Notes under the pieces: generated by a model
What the model saw: the letters and a program-made list of their open reading frames with translations, nothing else
Database searches by the model: none
Told to the model about the DNA's origin: nothing
Part shown: piece after piece, positions 6,367 to 13,209 of the stretch
How the letters are laid out: each line of letters opens with the position of its first letter
How positions within the stretch are numbered: position 1 is the first letter of the stretch
Origin: a virus
DNA: 36,144 nucleotides
Reading direction: 5' to 3' (one strand)
Virus record (IMG/VR): IMGVR_UViG_3300036791_000522
Coordinates: 1-36,144 of that record
Position numbers and translations under genes: made by a program

Positions 6367-6593
6367 CACGCGACCTCCTCCGGGGTCAGGCCGGGGAGCG
6401 GCTCGCCTTCCCACGGGCCGGCGGTCGCCCGGTCGCGGGCGGCGGCGTGCGGGTCGTCGCGGCTCAGGTCGTAAGCTTCGCCGGCGGTAGCGAACCGCCC
6501 GGCGCCGTGTAGCTGGCCGCCGCACCGGCAGCGGCAGCGGGCGGTCGCGGCGGTCTCGCAGCTAACGGACTGGCGGGCGGACAGGCGCCTCAT
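6363..6593 (-). CDS. Small Cys-rich protein, 76 aa
   Basis: ATG at 6593, two bases after the upstream stop, with GGAGGAG as ribosome site. It contains VSCETAATARCRCRCGGQLHG, with three Cys in alternate positions and one Cys nine residues before them, a zinc-knuckle candidate. The rest is acidic/Pro-rich, ending TPEEVAW. Confidence 0.65.
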   Translation of the reverse strand: MRRLSARQSVSCETAATARCRCRCGGQLHGAGRFATAGEAYDLSRDDPHAAARDRATAGPWEGEPLPGLTPEEVAW

Positions 6594-6595
6594 CG

Positions 6596-6871
6596 CTACT
6601 CCTCCCAAGGCTGGGGGACTTCGGTCGAGAGTTGGAACGGCGGCAGGCTCATCGCTTCGCGGCGGGCGTTGACCTTGACCATGCACGGGTCGCAGACGGG
6701 TACCTGCCGGGCGCCGGGCGTGTAGGGCTCTACGATCTGGACCCGGCCCGTGCCGCCGCCCGGGTCGGTGCCAGCCGGGGCGAGCCAGATGGTACAGACG
6801 GTCCGGGGGTCGAACTCAAAGACGCGCCTGTGAACGAAGCAGGAGCCGAGCCCGATCTCGCGGCCGGTCAT
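6596..6871 (-). CDS. Hypothetical CxxC protein, 91 aa
   Basis: Start at 6871 is preferred over 6886 because it makes the ATGA overlap with the 35-aa gene upstream. Cys in LGSCFVH, TVCTIWL and VCDPCMVKVNARR could form a metal site. Function unknown. Confidence 0.65.
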   Translation of the reverse strand: MTGREIGLGSCFVHRRVFEFDPRTVCTIWLAPAGTDPGGGTGRVQIVEPYTPGARQVPVCDPCMVKVNARREAMSLPPFQLSTEVPQPWEE

Positions 6872-6975
6872 CGTAGGCACCTCCACACCAGGACGACCCG
6901 GTAGCGCGGGTCGCGGGTTATGACCAGGACGCCGCCCTGGTCGAGAAACGCGACCTCATGCGGGAGCAGGGTCAC
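6868..6975 (-). CDS. 35-residue protein, unknown
   Basis: GTG at 6975 makes a GTGA overlap with the stop of the upstream gene and its TGA overlaps the next ATG, so both ends fit the operon rule. The peptide is mostly strand-like: HEVAFLDQGGVLVITRDPR then YRVVLVWRCLR, resembling one beta-hairpin. Missed by a length cut-off; no family. Confidence 0.6.
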   Translation of the reverse strand: MTLLPHEVAFLDQGGVLVITRDPRYRVVLVWRCLR

Positions 6976-7247
6976 GGCTGGTCACCGAACCCGGGCGGGT
7001 AGCCGAGCGCGCCCGCGGTCTTGTCGGCGCTGGCAGCTAGGGTCTTGAGCCGCGCGGCCTTGGCGAGTACCCGGAGCCGGTCGGCGAGAGCTTCGGCGGC
7101 GCCGGGGGTTACCCAGACGTAGCCGTAGAGCCCGCCGCGCGGCCCGACAACGTTGAGCGCTACTACGGGGAGCTTGCCGTCGTCGGTCCACCATTCGGCT
7201 AGCTCGGTCTGCATGGCCCGGCCGGCGAGCCCTGGCGTCGTCGTCAT
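6972..7247 (-). CDS. Hypothetical protein, 91 aa
   Basis: Start at 7247 (ATGA overlap with the upstream stop). It has a beta-rich core (LPVVALNVVGPRGGLYGYVWV) followed by a helix PGAAEALADRLRVLAKAARLK. No cysteines. Unknown function. Confidence 0.7.
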   Translation of the reverse strand: MTTTPGLAGRAMQTELAEWWTDDGKLPVVALNVVGPRGGLYGYVWVTPGAAEALADRLRVLAKAARLKTLAASADKTAGALGYPPGFGDQP

Positions 7248-7453
7248 AGCGGCGGTTCCTTCCCGGGCGGCGGGACGAGGACGCGGACGGTCGCCTCGCA
7301 GACCGCGCTGGCGATGTGCTCCCAGTAGGCGCGCTCGCCTACGGGCACCCTCGCCCACGCTGGCGCGGCGATACGGCCGGTCCACTCTAGGGCTGCCTCG
7401 TAGGCGATCTGGCCTAGGCTCTTGCCCGGCATCGGGGCGGGCTCGGCGGTCAC
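7244..7453 (-). CDS. Hypothetical SLGQIA-type protein, 69 aa
   Basis: GTG at 7453 (GTGA overlap). The KSLGQIAYEAALEW block followed by W/R-rich helices (ERAYWEHIASAVCEATVRVL) is typical of short helical proteins found widely in actinophages. The same SLGQIA block opens the larger protein at 1666-2241. Function unknown. Confidence 0.7.
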   Translation of the reverse strand: MTAEPAPMPGKSLGQIAYEAALEWTGRIAAPAWARVPVGERAYWEHIASAVCEATVRVLVPPPGKEPPL

Positions 7454-7719
7454 GGGACCGGGACCAGACGCGAGCAGGCGCAACCGGGCGCGGTGCAGGC
7501 GTTCGGCTCGCCGGGGTCGTGGACCCGGGCCGGGTCGCCGCAGAGGCAGTAGAGCCCGGGGTCGGCGGTGTCGGCGAGCCAGAGCAGCGCGCCGCCGGCG
7601 ACGATACCGAGGACGCCGGGGACCGGCGCCAGGCCGGTACCGACCAGTACGCAGCCGGGGAGGGCTAGCGCGCAGGCGAGGACGCGGGCGGCCCGGGGCG
7701 AGATCAGGCCGGGGGTCAT
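7450..7719 (-). CDS. Small membrane protein with Cys-rich tail, 89 aa
   Basis: Start at 7719 by ATGA overlap. Residues 10-50 are strongly hydrophobic and contain two probable membrane helices (ARVLACALALPGCVLVGTG and VPGVLGIVAGGALLWLA). They are followed by a short tail with LYCLCGDPARVHDPGEP and CTAPGCACS, a dense Cys/His cluster that could bind metal or form disulfides. Its place among DNA-metabolism genes, far from holin/lysin, makes a lysis role unlikely. Confidence 0.65.
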   Translation of the reverse strand: MTPGLISPRAARVLACALALPGCVLVGTGLAPVPGVLGIVAGGALLWLADTADPGLYCLCGDPARVHDPGEPNACTAPGCACSRLVPVP

Positions 7720-7931
7720 GCCGGGCCCCGCGCGGCGTGCTCGGTCTCGATCTCGGCGAGCCGGTCGCGCGCCTGCCGGTGCATCGCTATCAGGTGGTCG
7801 CGCAGGTCGCGTAGCTCGCGGACCTCGCGCAGGAGGGCGAGGGCGTCCTCGGGGCGCGCGGCCTGGACGTCGCCATAGTCGGCCCACAGGCGGACCCGCT
7901 GCTCGATGGCGTCGAGGGCGCCGTCACTCAT
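7716..7931 (-). CDS. Small coiled-coil protein, 71 aa
   Basis: ATG at 7931 (8-bp overlap with the recT stop); an in-frame ATG at 7940 is the alternative. Residues 28-66 form a heptad-like helix, LALLREVRELRDLRDHL then MHRQARDRLAEIE. It directly follows recT in the transcript. Unknown function. Confidence 0.65.
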   Translation of the reverse strand: MSDGALDAIEQRVRLWADYGDVQAARPEDALALLREVRELRDLRDHLIAMHRQARDRLAEIETEHAARGPA

Positions 7932-8988
7932 CAGGAGCATCGCCGAGCGGTACCTCCTCCGTGCTCTCGGCGGCGGCGTCCTGCGCCGCCCTGGTGGCCT
8001 GTAGCGCCTCGCGCTGGTTGATCGAGGCGAGCGCGACGCCGGCCTCGGCGGCGGTTAGCTCGTTGGACGAGCCGATCACGCGGCCGATCCACCCGGAGAC
8101 CGCGGCGAGCGCGGCGGCGCGTTCGGTGATCCCTATTCGCTTCATCCCGGCCCAGAGGGCGGCCCGCTGCGTCGCCGATATCCCCGGACCCGGCACAGGC
8201 GGGGTCTCGGGCGACGCAGCGGACCTATCTGCCCCGCTAGCGGGGGGCTCGGGAGCGGGCGGGAGGGCGCCAGCCGGCGCGGGGGTACCTCGGGCCTTGC
8301 GCCGGCTGGCGCGGCGCGGCTTAGCCCCGGAGCGTGCGGGGGCCGCGCCCTCGGCCGGGGGCTGATCCGGCCGGTCTAGGGCGGGAGTCCACCGGGCGGC
8401 GTCCGGGCTGTGGTCGGCGTCGTCTAGGTCGCCGATCTCCTCGGACGTATAGGGCAGGCCGAGGAGCCCGTCCGAGTCCACCCAGCGCGCCATCTCGGCG
8501 GTAGCCCGCGCGACAAGCTGGTTCTGTGGGATGCGCTGCCAGGCGCCCCGGGGGTCGTTGAACCCGCGCGGCCCCATCTGCCGGGCCCGGTCGATAGTCC
8601 ACACCGATTCCATGACTATCTCTGAGTCGGCGCGGCGGCCCCGGACGACGGCGCGGGAGTTCGTAGACTCCACGACCCAGATGTCGTGGCCGTGGTGCTG
8701 GAGGAGCCCGCGGAGGGCGAGGGCGCGTAGCGAGGGCTGTCCCGAGCCCGGCGGGATCACGTCGATGGACTGGAGCGCGGCCATCGGGCCCATGCCTAGC
8801 TCGGTGCCGGTCAGGAGGGCGGCGGTTACCGTGGCGACGGTCGCGTCTAGGTCTAGGTTGTGCTGGTCGTCGTAGACCCGGAGCGAGTCGGGTACGAACG
8901 CCGTGCCGGCGAGGGCCCTGGCGATCCCGGCCGCGGCCTCTGCCTCCTCGGCCCAGTTGACGAGGCTGAGGGCGGCGCCGGTCGTCAC
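7924..8988 (-). CDS. recT: RecT-family single-strand annealing protein
   Basis: ATG at 8988 (ATGA overlap), 354 residues. The RecT core is clear in residues 45-190: LLTGTELGMGPMAALQSIDV, PSLRALALRGLLQHHGH, a basic VRGRRADSE segment, the WTIDRARQ helix, and ARATAEMARWVDSDGLLGLP followed by YTSEEIGDL. The C-terminal 130 residues are a Pro/Ala linker and a helical tail. RecT coats and anneals single-stranded DNA made by its exonuclease partner, encoded two genes upstream. The pair would serve phage recombination, repair or replication of concatemers. Confidence 0.88.
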   Translation of the reverse strand: MTTGAALSLVNWAEEAEAAAGIARALAGTAFVPDSLRVYDDQHNLDLDATVATVTAALLTGTELGMGPMAALQSIDVIPPGSGQPSLRALALRGLLQHHGHDIWVVESTNSRAVVRGRRADSEIVMESVWTIDRARQMGPRGFNDPRGAWQRIPQNQLVARATAEMARWVDSDGLLGLPYTSEEIGDLDDADHSPDAARWTPALDRPDQPPAEGAAPARSGAKPRRASRRKARGTPAPAGALPPAPEPPASGADRSAASPETPPVPGPGISATQRAALWAGMKRIGITERAAALAAVSGWIGRVIGSSNELTAAEAGVALASINQREALQATRAAQDAAAESTEEVPLGDAPDE

Positions 8989-9218
8989 CGGCCCGGTCCG
9001 GCGCGGAGGTAGTCGCGGGCGAGCTTCCCGGCGTGCCTGACGACCTCGGCGGCCTCGGGCGAATCGAGCATGAGGTTGACCTGGCCCCCGGCGTCATCGA
9101 ACAGTTCTACGACGACCCACGGGACGGCGGCGTCGGCGTACTCGGGGGGCGCGGCCGGGTTCGGGGCGCCGAATATATGGCGGACCCCGGCGATTCCGTG
9201 CAGTTCGACAGAGATCAT
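8985..9218 (-). CDS. Hypothetical protein between exonuclease and recT, 77 aa
   Basis: ATG at 9218 with a GAAGGG ribosome site eight bases upstream; the longer frame to 9311 crosses the hairpin and is rejected. Beta-rich: MISVELHGIAGVRHIFG and WVVVELFDDAGGQVNLML. The C-terminus is one helix. It could be an accessory protein of the RecT system, but nothing in the sequence proves this. Confidence 0.65.
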   Translation of the reverse strand: MISVELHGIAGVRHIFGAPNPAAPPEYADAAVPWVVVELFDDAGGQVNLMLDSPEAAEVVRHAGKLARDYLRAGPGR

Positions 9219-9255
9219 CGGTGGTACCCTTCCCGTGGTTGGAGTTTGTGGCAAG

Positions 9256-9291
9256 GCGGGCCGCGCCCTCGCAGCGGGGGGCGCGGCCCGC
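9256..9291 (-). terminator. Strong GC hairpin between exonuclease and downstream genes
   Basis: Arms GCGGGCCGCGCCC (9256-9268) and its perfect complement (9279-9291) around a 10-base loop, in the 89-bp gap after the exonuclease stop. There is no T-run, as is common for actinobacterial terminators or attenuators. Partial termination may set RecT levels. Confidence 0.5.
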
Positions 9292-9307
9292 GGCGTTCCG
9301 GGCGCGC

Positions 9308-10087
9308 TCATGCCGCCCTCGCCGGGGGGTCGATGATGTCGCCGACCCAGCCGCCGGCGTCGTCGTCGTGGTGGTAGAGCCAGGCGATCCTCTGGAAGTA
9401 GCCCCAGGTATCCGGCCCGGTATCGAGGGGGCGCAGGTCGGCGCCGTCCGACCGGATATGAACCGACCCGGCGCGTTCGATCCCGAGCCCGGCGAGCGGG
9501 TGCTCCTCGCCGACGCTGACCCCGGCGTCCATCGTCGTATAGGTCTCGGCGTTCAGGTAGGCGCAGGCTTGGAGCGCGGAGTCGCGGAAGATTCCCGAGC
9601 GGTTGGTCTTGAGTTCGAGCAGCCAGACCTGGCCGAGCATGTGCGCGACGAGATCAGCGGTCCCGCAGTAGCCGACCGCGCGGTTGGCGACGACTAGCTC
9701 TATCGCTACCGGGTCGGGGTCGAATCGGTCCAAGAACCGCCGGTAGCTCTGGACGTGGCCGCGGTACTCCTCGGGGACGTCGCCTAGCTCCTCGGCGCCC
9801 GCGCCGGCGGCGAGCTTCTCGGCGTAGCCGTGAACGGCGCGGCCCCTGATCTTCCCGCGGGTGGAGTCCTCGTAACGCCCGCCCTTGATCTTGGCGAGCC
9901 GGTCGGGTACCGGGAGGCGGGATAGCTCGGCCCAGTTGAAGCAGGCGTACTCGGCGGTCGCGGTCCCGGCCCAGCGGATCAGATTCTCGGCGGGGGCTTT
10001 TCTCAGGATCGTGGTTACGCCGGGTAGGTGCTGCTCGTCTACCTCGTAGCGGTGGCCGGACCCGTAGGCGCGGCGGGTGATGGTCAC
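9308..10087 (-). CDS. RecB/Cas4-like PD-(D/E)XK exonuclease
   Basis: ATG at 10087, ATGA overlap with the methyltransferase stop, 259 residues. The motifs are complete: GRAVHGYAE with H86, E130, D145 in GYCGTADLV, E158-L-K160 in WLLELKTN, and Q173-x3-Y177. This is the active site of RecB-type nucleases. The N-terminus LPGVTTILRKAP is typical of the phage PD-(D/E)XK exonucleases that accompany RecT. It should resect double-stranded ends to give RecT its substrate. Confidence 0.82.
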   Translation of the reverse strand: MTITRRAYGSGHRYEVDEQHLPGVTTILRKAPAENLIRWAGTATAEYACFNWAELSRLPVPDRLAKIKGGRYEDSTRGKIRGRAVHGYAEKLAAGAGAEELGDVPEEYRGHVQSYRRFLDRFDPDPVAIELVVANRAVGYCGTADLVAHMLGQVWLLELKTNRSGIFRDSALQACAYLNAETYTTMDAGVSVGEEHPLAGLGIERAGSVHIRSDGADLRPLDTGPDTWGYFQRIAWLYHHDDDAGGWVGDIIDPPARAA

Positions 10088-10746
10088 GCGGCGGCCCCTA
10101 GCTCCTCGCGTAGCTCCTCGCCGAGGTACTCGGTATAGGCGGGCGGGATCGCCTCGGCGATCTCGTTACGGTTCATCCACGGGCAGCCCATCAGGGCCCG
10201 GCGGCCGGGGAGGAGCACCGGGCCGACCTTGGCGCGGGACCAGGACGCGACGCCGTGACCGGCGATGGAGACCGCGCCCTTGCCGTCGTGGTAGCAGGGC
10301 GGTCGTAGCTGGAACCCGTGCCAGGAGGTCTCAAACCAGCGTTCGCGGACGAGGTAGCCCTCGTCGGTGGCGAGCCCGAATAGGCAGCCGCAGAGCCGGT
10401 AGTCGGGGCGTATCGGCGCCCCGGGGACATTCTCGATGATCCACGGGAGCCCGGACGCCTCTAGTACCTCGCGGGTCCGCGGTATCTGGTTCGGGTAGAC
10501 CCGGCCGGCCCGCCGGTAGGGCCCGGTCGCCTTCGTGAACAGCTTGCACACCGGGGAGGCGTGGATGGCGTCGAACGGGCCCGGCGGCCAGGTCGCGGGG
10601 TCGAGGGCGTCGCCGAGGTGGAACTCAAACGGGTAGTGCGGCTGCGGGAGCACGTCCAGGCCGACGACGACGAACCCGGCGAGGGCGTAGCCCCACGCCG
10701 CGCCGCCGGCGCCGGAAAACAGGTCTAGCACCCGTAGGGGGGTCAT
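10084..10746 (-). CDS. C5-cytosine DNA methyltransferase (Dcm-like), 220 aa
   Basis: ATG at 10746 (ATGA overlap). Motif I is D8-LFSGAGG, a motif II/III region follows (GLDVLPQPHYPF, GDALD), the catalytic loop is ASPVC67-K in place of the usual PPCQ, and motif VI is IIE105-N-V. The protein is shorter than classical enzymes and has no long target-recognition domain, as in other phage methylases. It should transfer methyl groups from S-adenosylmethionine to cytosine C5. It may protect the phage from host restriction, or make 5mC as the substrate for further modification, given the glycosyltransferase candidate at 34363-35358. The P-to-V change next to the catalytic Cys is unusual; activity should not be assumed. 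Confidence 0.78.
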   Translation of the reverse strand: MTPLRVLDLFSGAGGAAWGYALAGFVVVGLDVLPQPHYPFEFHLGDALDPATWPPGPFDAIHASPVCKLFTKATGPYRRAGRVYPNQIPRTREVLEASGLPWIIENVPGAPIRPDYRLCGCLFGLATDEGYLVRERWFETSWHGFQLRPPCYHDGKGAVSIAGHGVASWSRAKVGPVLLPGRRALMGCPWMNRNEIAEAIPPAYTEYLGEELREELGAAA

Positions 10747-10931
10747 CCTGCTTTCGCCTCGCGGTCGTCACCGGGCCTTGCGGCGTCGCGCGCCCGGTCG
10801 AGTTTGATCTCTTGGAGGAGGGCGGCGAGGGGGGCGACGGTCTCGGGCTCGGGGTCGGGCTCGGCGGCGGTCTGCTCCCTGATCCTCGCCCGGACGCGCG
10901 CCTCGGCGCCGGGGGGTAGCTGGCGGCTCAT
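10743..10931 (-). CDS. Small charged helical protein, 62 aa
   Basis: ATG at 10931 and both ends in ATGA overlaps. It is Arg/Glu-rich (AEARVRARIREQTAAEPDPEPE, then VAPLAALLQEIKLDRARDA) without cysteines. Second gene of the early transcript, so it could be a regulator or recombination directionality factor, but no motif supports either. Confidence 0.6.
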   Translation of the reverse strand: MSRQLPPGAEARVRARIREQTAAEPDPEPETVAPLAALLQEIKLDRARDAARPGDDREAKAG

Positions 10932-11188
10932 AATCGGACCGCCCGGAGTAGCGGCGGGCTGGCGGGTACCGTGTCGTCGTCTACCTCAAAAAAATCTTCC
11001 ACGCCGCCGGCGAACGCCCTGGTGATCGCGGCGATGGTGTGGGAGGAGACCGGGGCGCCCGCTAGCATCCGTTCGACGGTCCGCTCAGAGAGCCGGGACC
11101 GGGCGGCGATGGCGGGCGCGTTGGGGGTTATCCCCTGGTCGATAGCTGCGCGCATGATCTTGCGCGGCATGGCACGGTAGCCCGGCAT
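10928..11188 (-). CDS. HTH (XRE/Cro-like) regulator, 86 aa
   Basis: ATG at 11188 with AGGGGAC upstream; ATG at 11170 is an alternative. The helix-turn-helix is in residues 24-52: APAIAARSRLSERTVERML, then SSHTIAAITRAFAGGVEDFF. It is the first gene of the leftward early transcript and the only clear DNA-binding regulator in the window, so it could be the immunity repressor or a Cro/early regulator. Palindromes at 11317-11332 and 11363-11382 lie upstream and are likely operators. Which of the two roles applies cannot be decided from sequence. Confidence 0.72.
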   Translation of the reverse strand: MPGYRAMPRKIMRAAIDQGITPNAPAIAARSRLSERTVERMLAGAPVSSHTIAAITRAFAGGVEDFFEVDDDTVPASPPLLRAVRL

Positions 11189-11284
11189 CCACGTCCCCTG
11201 TGTGGTCGGCTCGGTCTTCTTTGACTGGGCGATTACGCCGACGAGAGCCGGTCCTGACGTGCCCTTTAGCGTCCCGTCACCTAA

Positions 11285-11313
11285 TCGTCTAGGGCATGTT
11301 GTCTAGCTGTCAA
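11285..11313 (-). promoter_or_regulatory. Early leftward promoter
   Basis: TTGACA (11313-11308 on the minus strand) followed after 16 to 18 bases by TAGACGAT, the only perfect -35 box in this gap. The transcript would start near 11280, about 90 bases before the HTH gene. The palindrome TGGCGG-ATTA-CCGCCA (11317-11332) abuts the -35 box, a good position for a repressor. Confidence 0.5.
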
Positions 11314-11316
11314 CAT

Positions 11317-11332
11317 TGGCGGATTACCGCCA
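11317..11332. promoter_or_regulatory. Operator-like palindrome next to the early promoter
   Basis: TGGCGG and CCGCCA arms separated by ATTA, three bases upstream of the -35 box. The 4-base spacing equals that of the CCGACA palindromes, but the arms differ. Confidence 0.4.
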
Positions 11333-11362
11333 GTAGGCGGCGGGATAGTTCGCCTAGTCCTA

Positions 11363-11382
11363 TTCCGACAGGACTGTCGGAT
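11363..11382. promoter_or_regulatory. Operator candidate CCGACA-N4-TGTCGG, copy 1
   Basis: Palindrome TTCCGACAGGACTGTCGGAT in the control region of the HTH gene, with symmetry extending outward (CTATTCC and GGATAG). It matches 17 of 20 bases with a site at the start of the large terminase gene (31781-31800). Probably bound by the HTH regulator. Confidence 0.5.
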
Positions 11383-11405
11383 AGTCGTCATTCTTGGCAG
11401 TTCAG

Positions 11406-11456
11406 CCGACAGCCCCGGCGTTTCTGCCGCCGGGGCTGTCGGTTCCGTGCTATTTT
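11406..11456 (-). terminator. Intrinsic terminator downstream of the integrase
   Basis: 15-bp perfect arms (11406-11420 and 11428-11442) with a 7-base loop, just after the integrase stop at 11472. On the plus strand the hairpin is followed by TTCCGTGCTATTTTT (T-run 11452-11456), so it would also stop rightward transcripts. The ends of the arms carry CCGACA/TGTCGG as in the operator sites. Confidence 0.65.
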
Positions 11457-11471
11457 TCGCCGGGCCCCCCG

Positions 11472-12965
11472 TTACGCCGCCGGGCGGACGGTTAGAGCTA
11501 CCCGGTCCTCGGCCGTCAGCGGCCGGGCGCCGCCGGTCCCGGGGGCGACGACGATAGGCGTAACGAAGGCGTCGGCGACTAGGCGCCGCTTCTGCGCGCC
11601 GGTCATCTCGTCCCAGTCGAGGGCGACCGGGACGGCGGGCTCGGCGGCCTCGGCGGCGAGGGCGTCGCGCTCGGCGATGATCGCCTCCATGTTCGCGGTT
11701 AGCTCGGCCTCGGCGGCGGCGAACCCGGCCGGGTCGATCATCCCGCGCGTCCGCTTACGGAGGAGGTCGGCCATCCACTCCTGCCGCTCGCCGAGCGAGC
11801 GGGCGAGGTCGCCGAGGCGCCCGGAGACGTCGGCGCCCGCGGCGGCGGCGGCGGCGAACCGCTTAGAGGTCGCGGCCCACTCCTCGGCGGCGACCCGGAC
11901 GACCTCATGGAGTTGCGCGGCCGATATCGAGACCCCCCGGCACGGCGCGGCGATCCCTAGCGCGGGGTGCGGGTTCGCGCAGGAGTAGTAGGGGCGGCCC
12001 TTCCAGCCGGGCCCGCCGTTTAGCTGGTTGCCGCACTTCCCGCAGCGGAGGAGTACCCCGAGCGGGTAGCGGTCGCCATCGGCGATCCGGCCCCGGCGCC
12101 GCGAGGCGAATACCGCGGCGAGGGTCCGGAACGTAGCGAGGTCGAGCGGCGGGTCGGCGATAACCTGCCCTAGCTCGGTCCCGTCGCGGGCGGTCATAAT
12201 CCCGGCGGTCGCGGGCCGGGTTAGGGCGGCGCGGACCTGCTTCTCGGACCACTCGGCCCGGAACCCGGCGGGCGCGGCGCGGTAGGCGGGGGTTAGGCGC
12301 CGCTCGGGGTCGGCGAGCATCCGGCCGGCGATCTCGCGGAGGATACCGGCGGCGTCCTCGTCGGTCTCCCAGTCCTCGATGGCCTTACGGCCCGCGGCGC
12401 GGCGGGCGACGTCCTCGGCGGTCATCCGGTAGCCGAGCGGCGGGAGCCCGCCTAGAACGGTCCGGAGCCGGCCCTCCTCGCGGGCGGTGTCCTTCGCGCG
12501 GTTCGTCCGCTCGGCGATCTTCTCGGCCTCCACTTGGTTATCGACTCCATCCTCGGCCATCGTCCGCCAGTCGCGGGTTACGTTCATGTCGTAGGCGCGG
12601 CGGTGGGTCTCGATGTAGATAAGCGTCCCGGTCTCCTGGCACACCTCTAGCAGCGCGAGCCAGGTAGACGCCTTACGGTCGCCCCGGGAGGATTCCCAGA
12701 GCCAGATAATCCCGACCTTGCCGGCGGCGACGAGGGCGATTAGGTCGTCCCAGTCGCCGCGGGCGCCGCGGGCGTGGCGGGACGCGGACCGGCCATCGGA
12801 GAAAATCCCGAGGACGGCCCACGCCTCGGTCTCGGCGCGGCGGGCGCCGATAGTTAGCTGGTCGCGGATACTCGCGTCCTCGGCGTGACTCTGGCGCCCG
12901 TAGAGGACGGCGGCGAGTTCGTCCTCGGCGGGCCCGGCCTGGACGAGGGCTAGGGCGGCGGTCAT
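11472..12965 (-). CDS. int: Large serine integrase
   Basis: ATG at 12965 preceded by GGAAGGAACCACC; the open frame to 13049 would run into the attP candidate and is rejected. 497 residues. The N-terminal resolvase domain has Y-G-R24-Q-S26 with catalytic Ser26, then ASIRDQLTIGARR, and a GIIWLWESSRGDRK loop. The recombinase domain includes LPPLGYRM and a SEKQVRAALTRPATAG segment. A zinc ribbon lies near residues 305-340 (LRCGKCGNQLNG, YYSCANP and PCRG), followed by a coiled-coil region. It integrates the phage by recombining attP with attB. The size is close to Bxb1 integrase. Confidence 0.93.
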   Translation of the reverse strand: MTAALALVQAGPAEDELAAVLYGRQSHAEDASIRDQLTIGARRAETEAWAVLGIFSDGRSASRHARGARGDWDDLIALVAAGKVGIIWLWESSRGDRKASTWLALLEVCQETGTLIYIETHRRAYDMNVTRDWRTMAEDGVDNQVEAEKIAERTNRAKDTAREEGRLRTVLGGLPPLGYRMTAEDVARRAAGRKAIEDWETDEDAAGILREIAGRMLADPERRLTPAYRAAPAGFRAEWSEKQVRAALTRPATAGIMTARDGTELGQVIADPPLDLATFRTLAAVFASRRRGRIADGDRYPLGVLLRCGKCGNQLNGGPGWKGRPYYSCANPHPALGIAAPCRGVSISAAQLHEVVRVAAEEWAATSKRFAAAAAAGADVSGRLGDLARSLGERQEWMADLLRKRTRGMIDPAGFAAAEAELTANMEAIIAERDALAAEAAEPAVPVALDWDEMTGAQKRRLVADAFVTPIVVAPGTGGARPLTAEDRVALTVRPAA

Positions 12966-13027
12966 GGGTGGTTCCTTCCGGTCGTGCTGCGCTTTAGCCG
13001 CGCAGCGGCTACGCCTAGCGTAACGTA

Positions 13028-13081
13028 GTCCTCGCGTTAAATATTCCACCCCGAACGGGGCGAGGTATTAAAACCGAGGAC
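13028..13081. other. attP: Candidate attP site
   Basis: A 54-bp imperfect palindrome with a single centre between 13054 and 13055. Outer arms GTCCTCG/CGAGGAC pair 7 of 7, inner arms CCCCG/CGGGG pair 5 of 5, and A/T-rich blocks between them pair partly, 19 of 27 in all. The central dinucleotide is AA, not self-complementary, as integration polarity requires. Size, symmetry and position about 60 bp upstream of the serine integrase start are those of known attP sites. Both arms being present suggests an unintegrated phage. Confidence 0.6.
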
Positions 13082-13105
13082 GGCCCGGCCTTCGCGGGCG
13101 CGCGG

Positions 13106-13209
13106 GCCCCCCGGCGCCGGGAGGTAGCGGCGCACCCCGATTCCCGCGGGCCCGGCCGCTCTGGGCGGTTCCGCTCGTTGCCTTAGAGTGTCAGCCCCCC
13201 GGCGCCGGG
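13106..13209. repeat. Direct repeat pair before the rightward cassette
   Basis: GCCCCCCGGCGCCGGG occurs at 13106-13121 and 13194-13209; both copies are followed by a diverged stretch ending CGATTCCCG. Each contains the palindrome CCCGGCGCCGGG. May be binding sites for a cassette regulator or a tandem duplication. Confidence 0.4.

Noticed and set aside
12966-13049. Longer integrase start at 13049
   Set aside because: It would place coding sequence over the attP-like palindrome; the ATG at 12965 has a good ribosome site and the correct distance to catalytic Ser.
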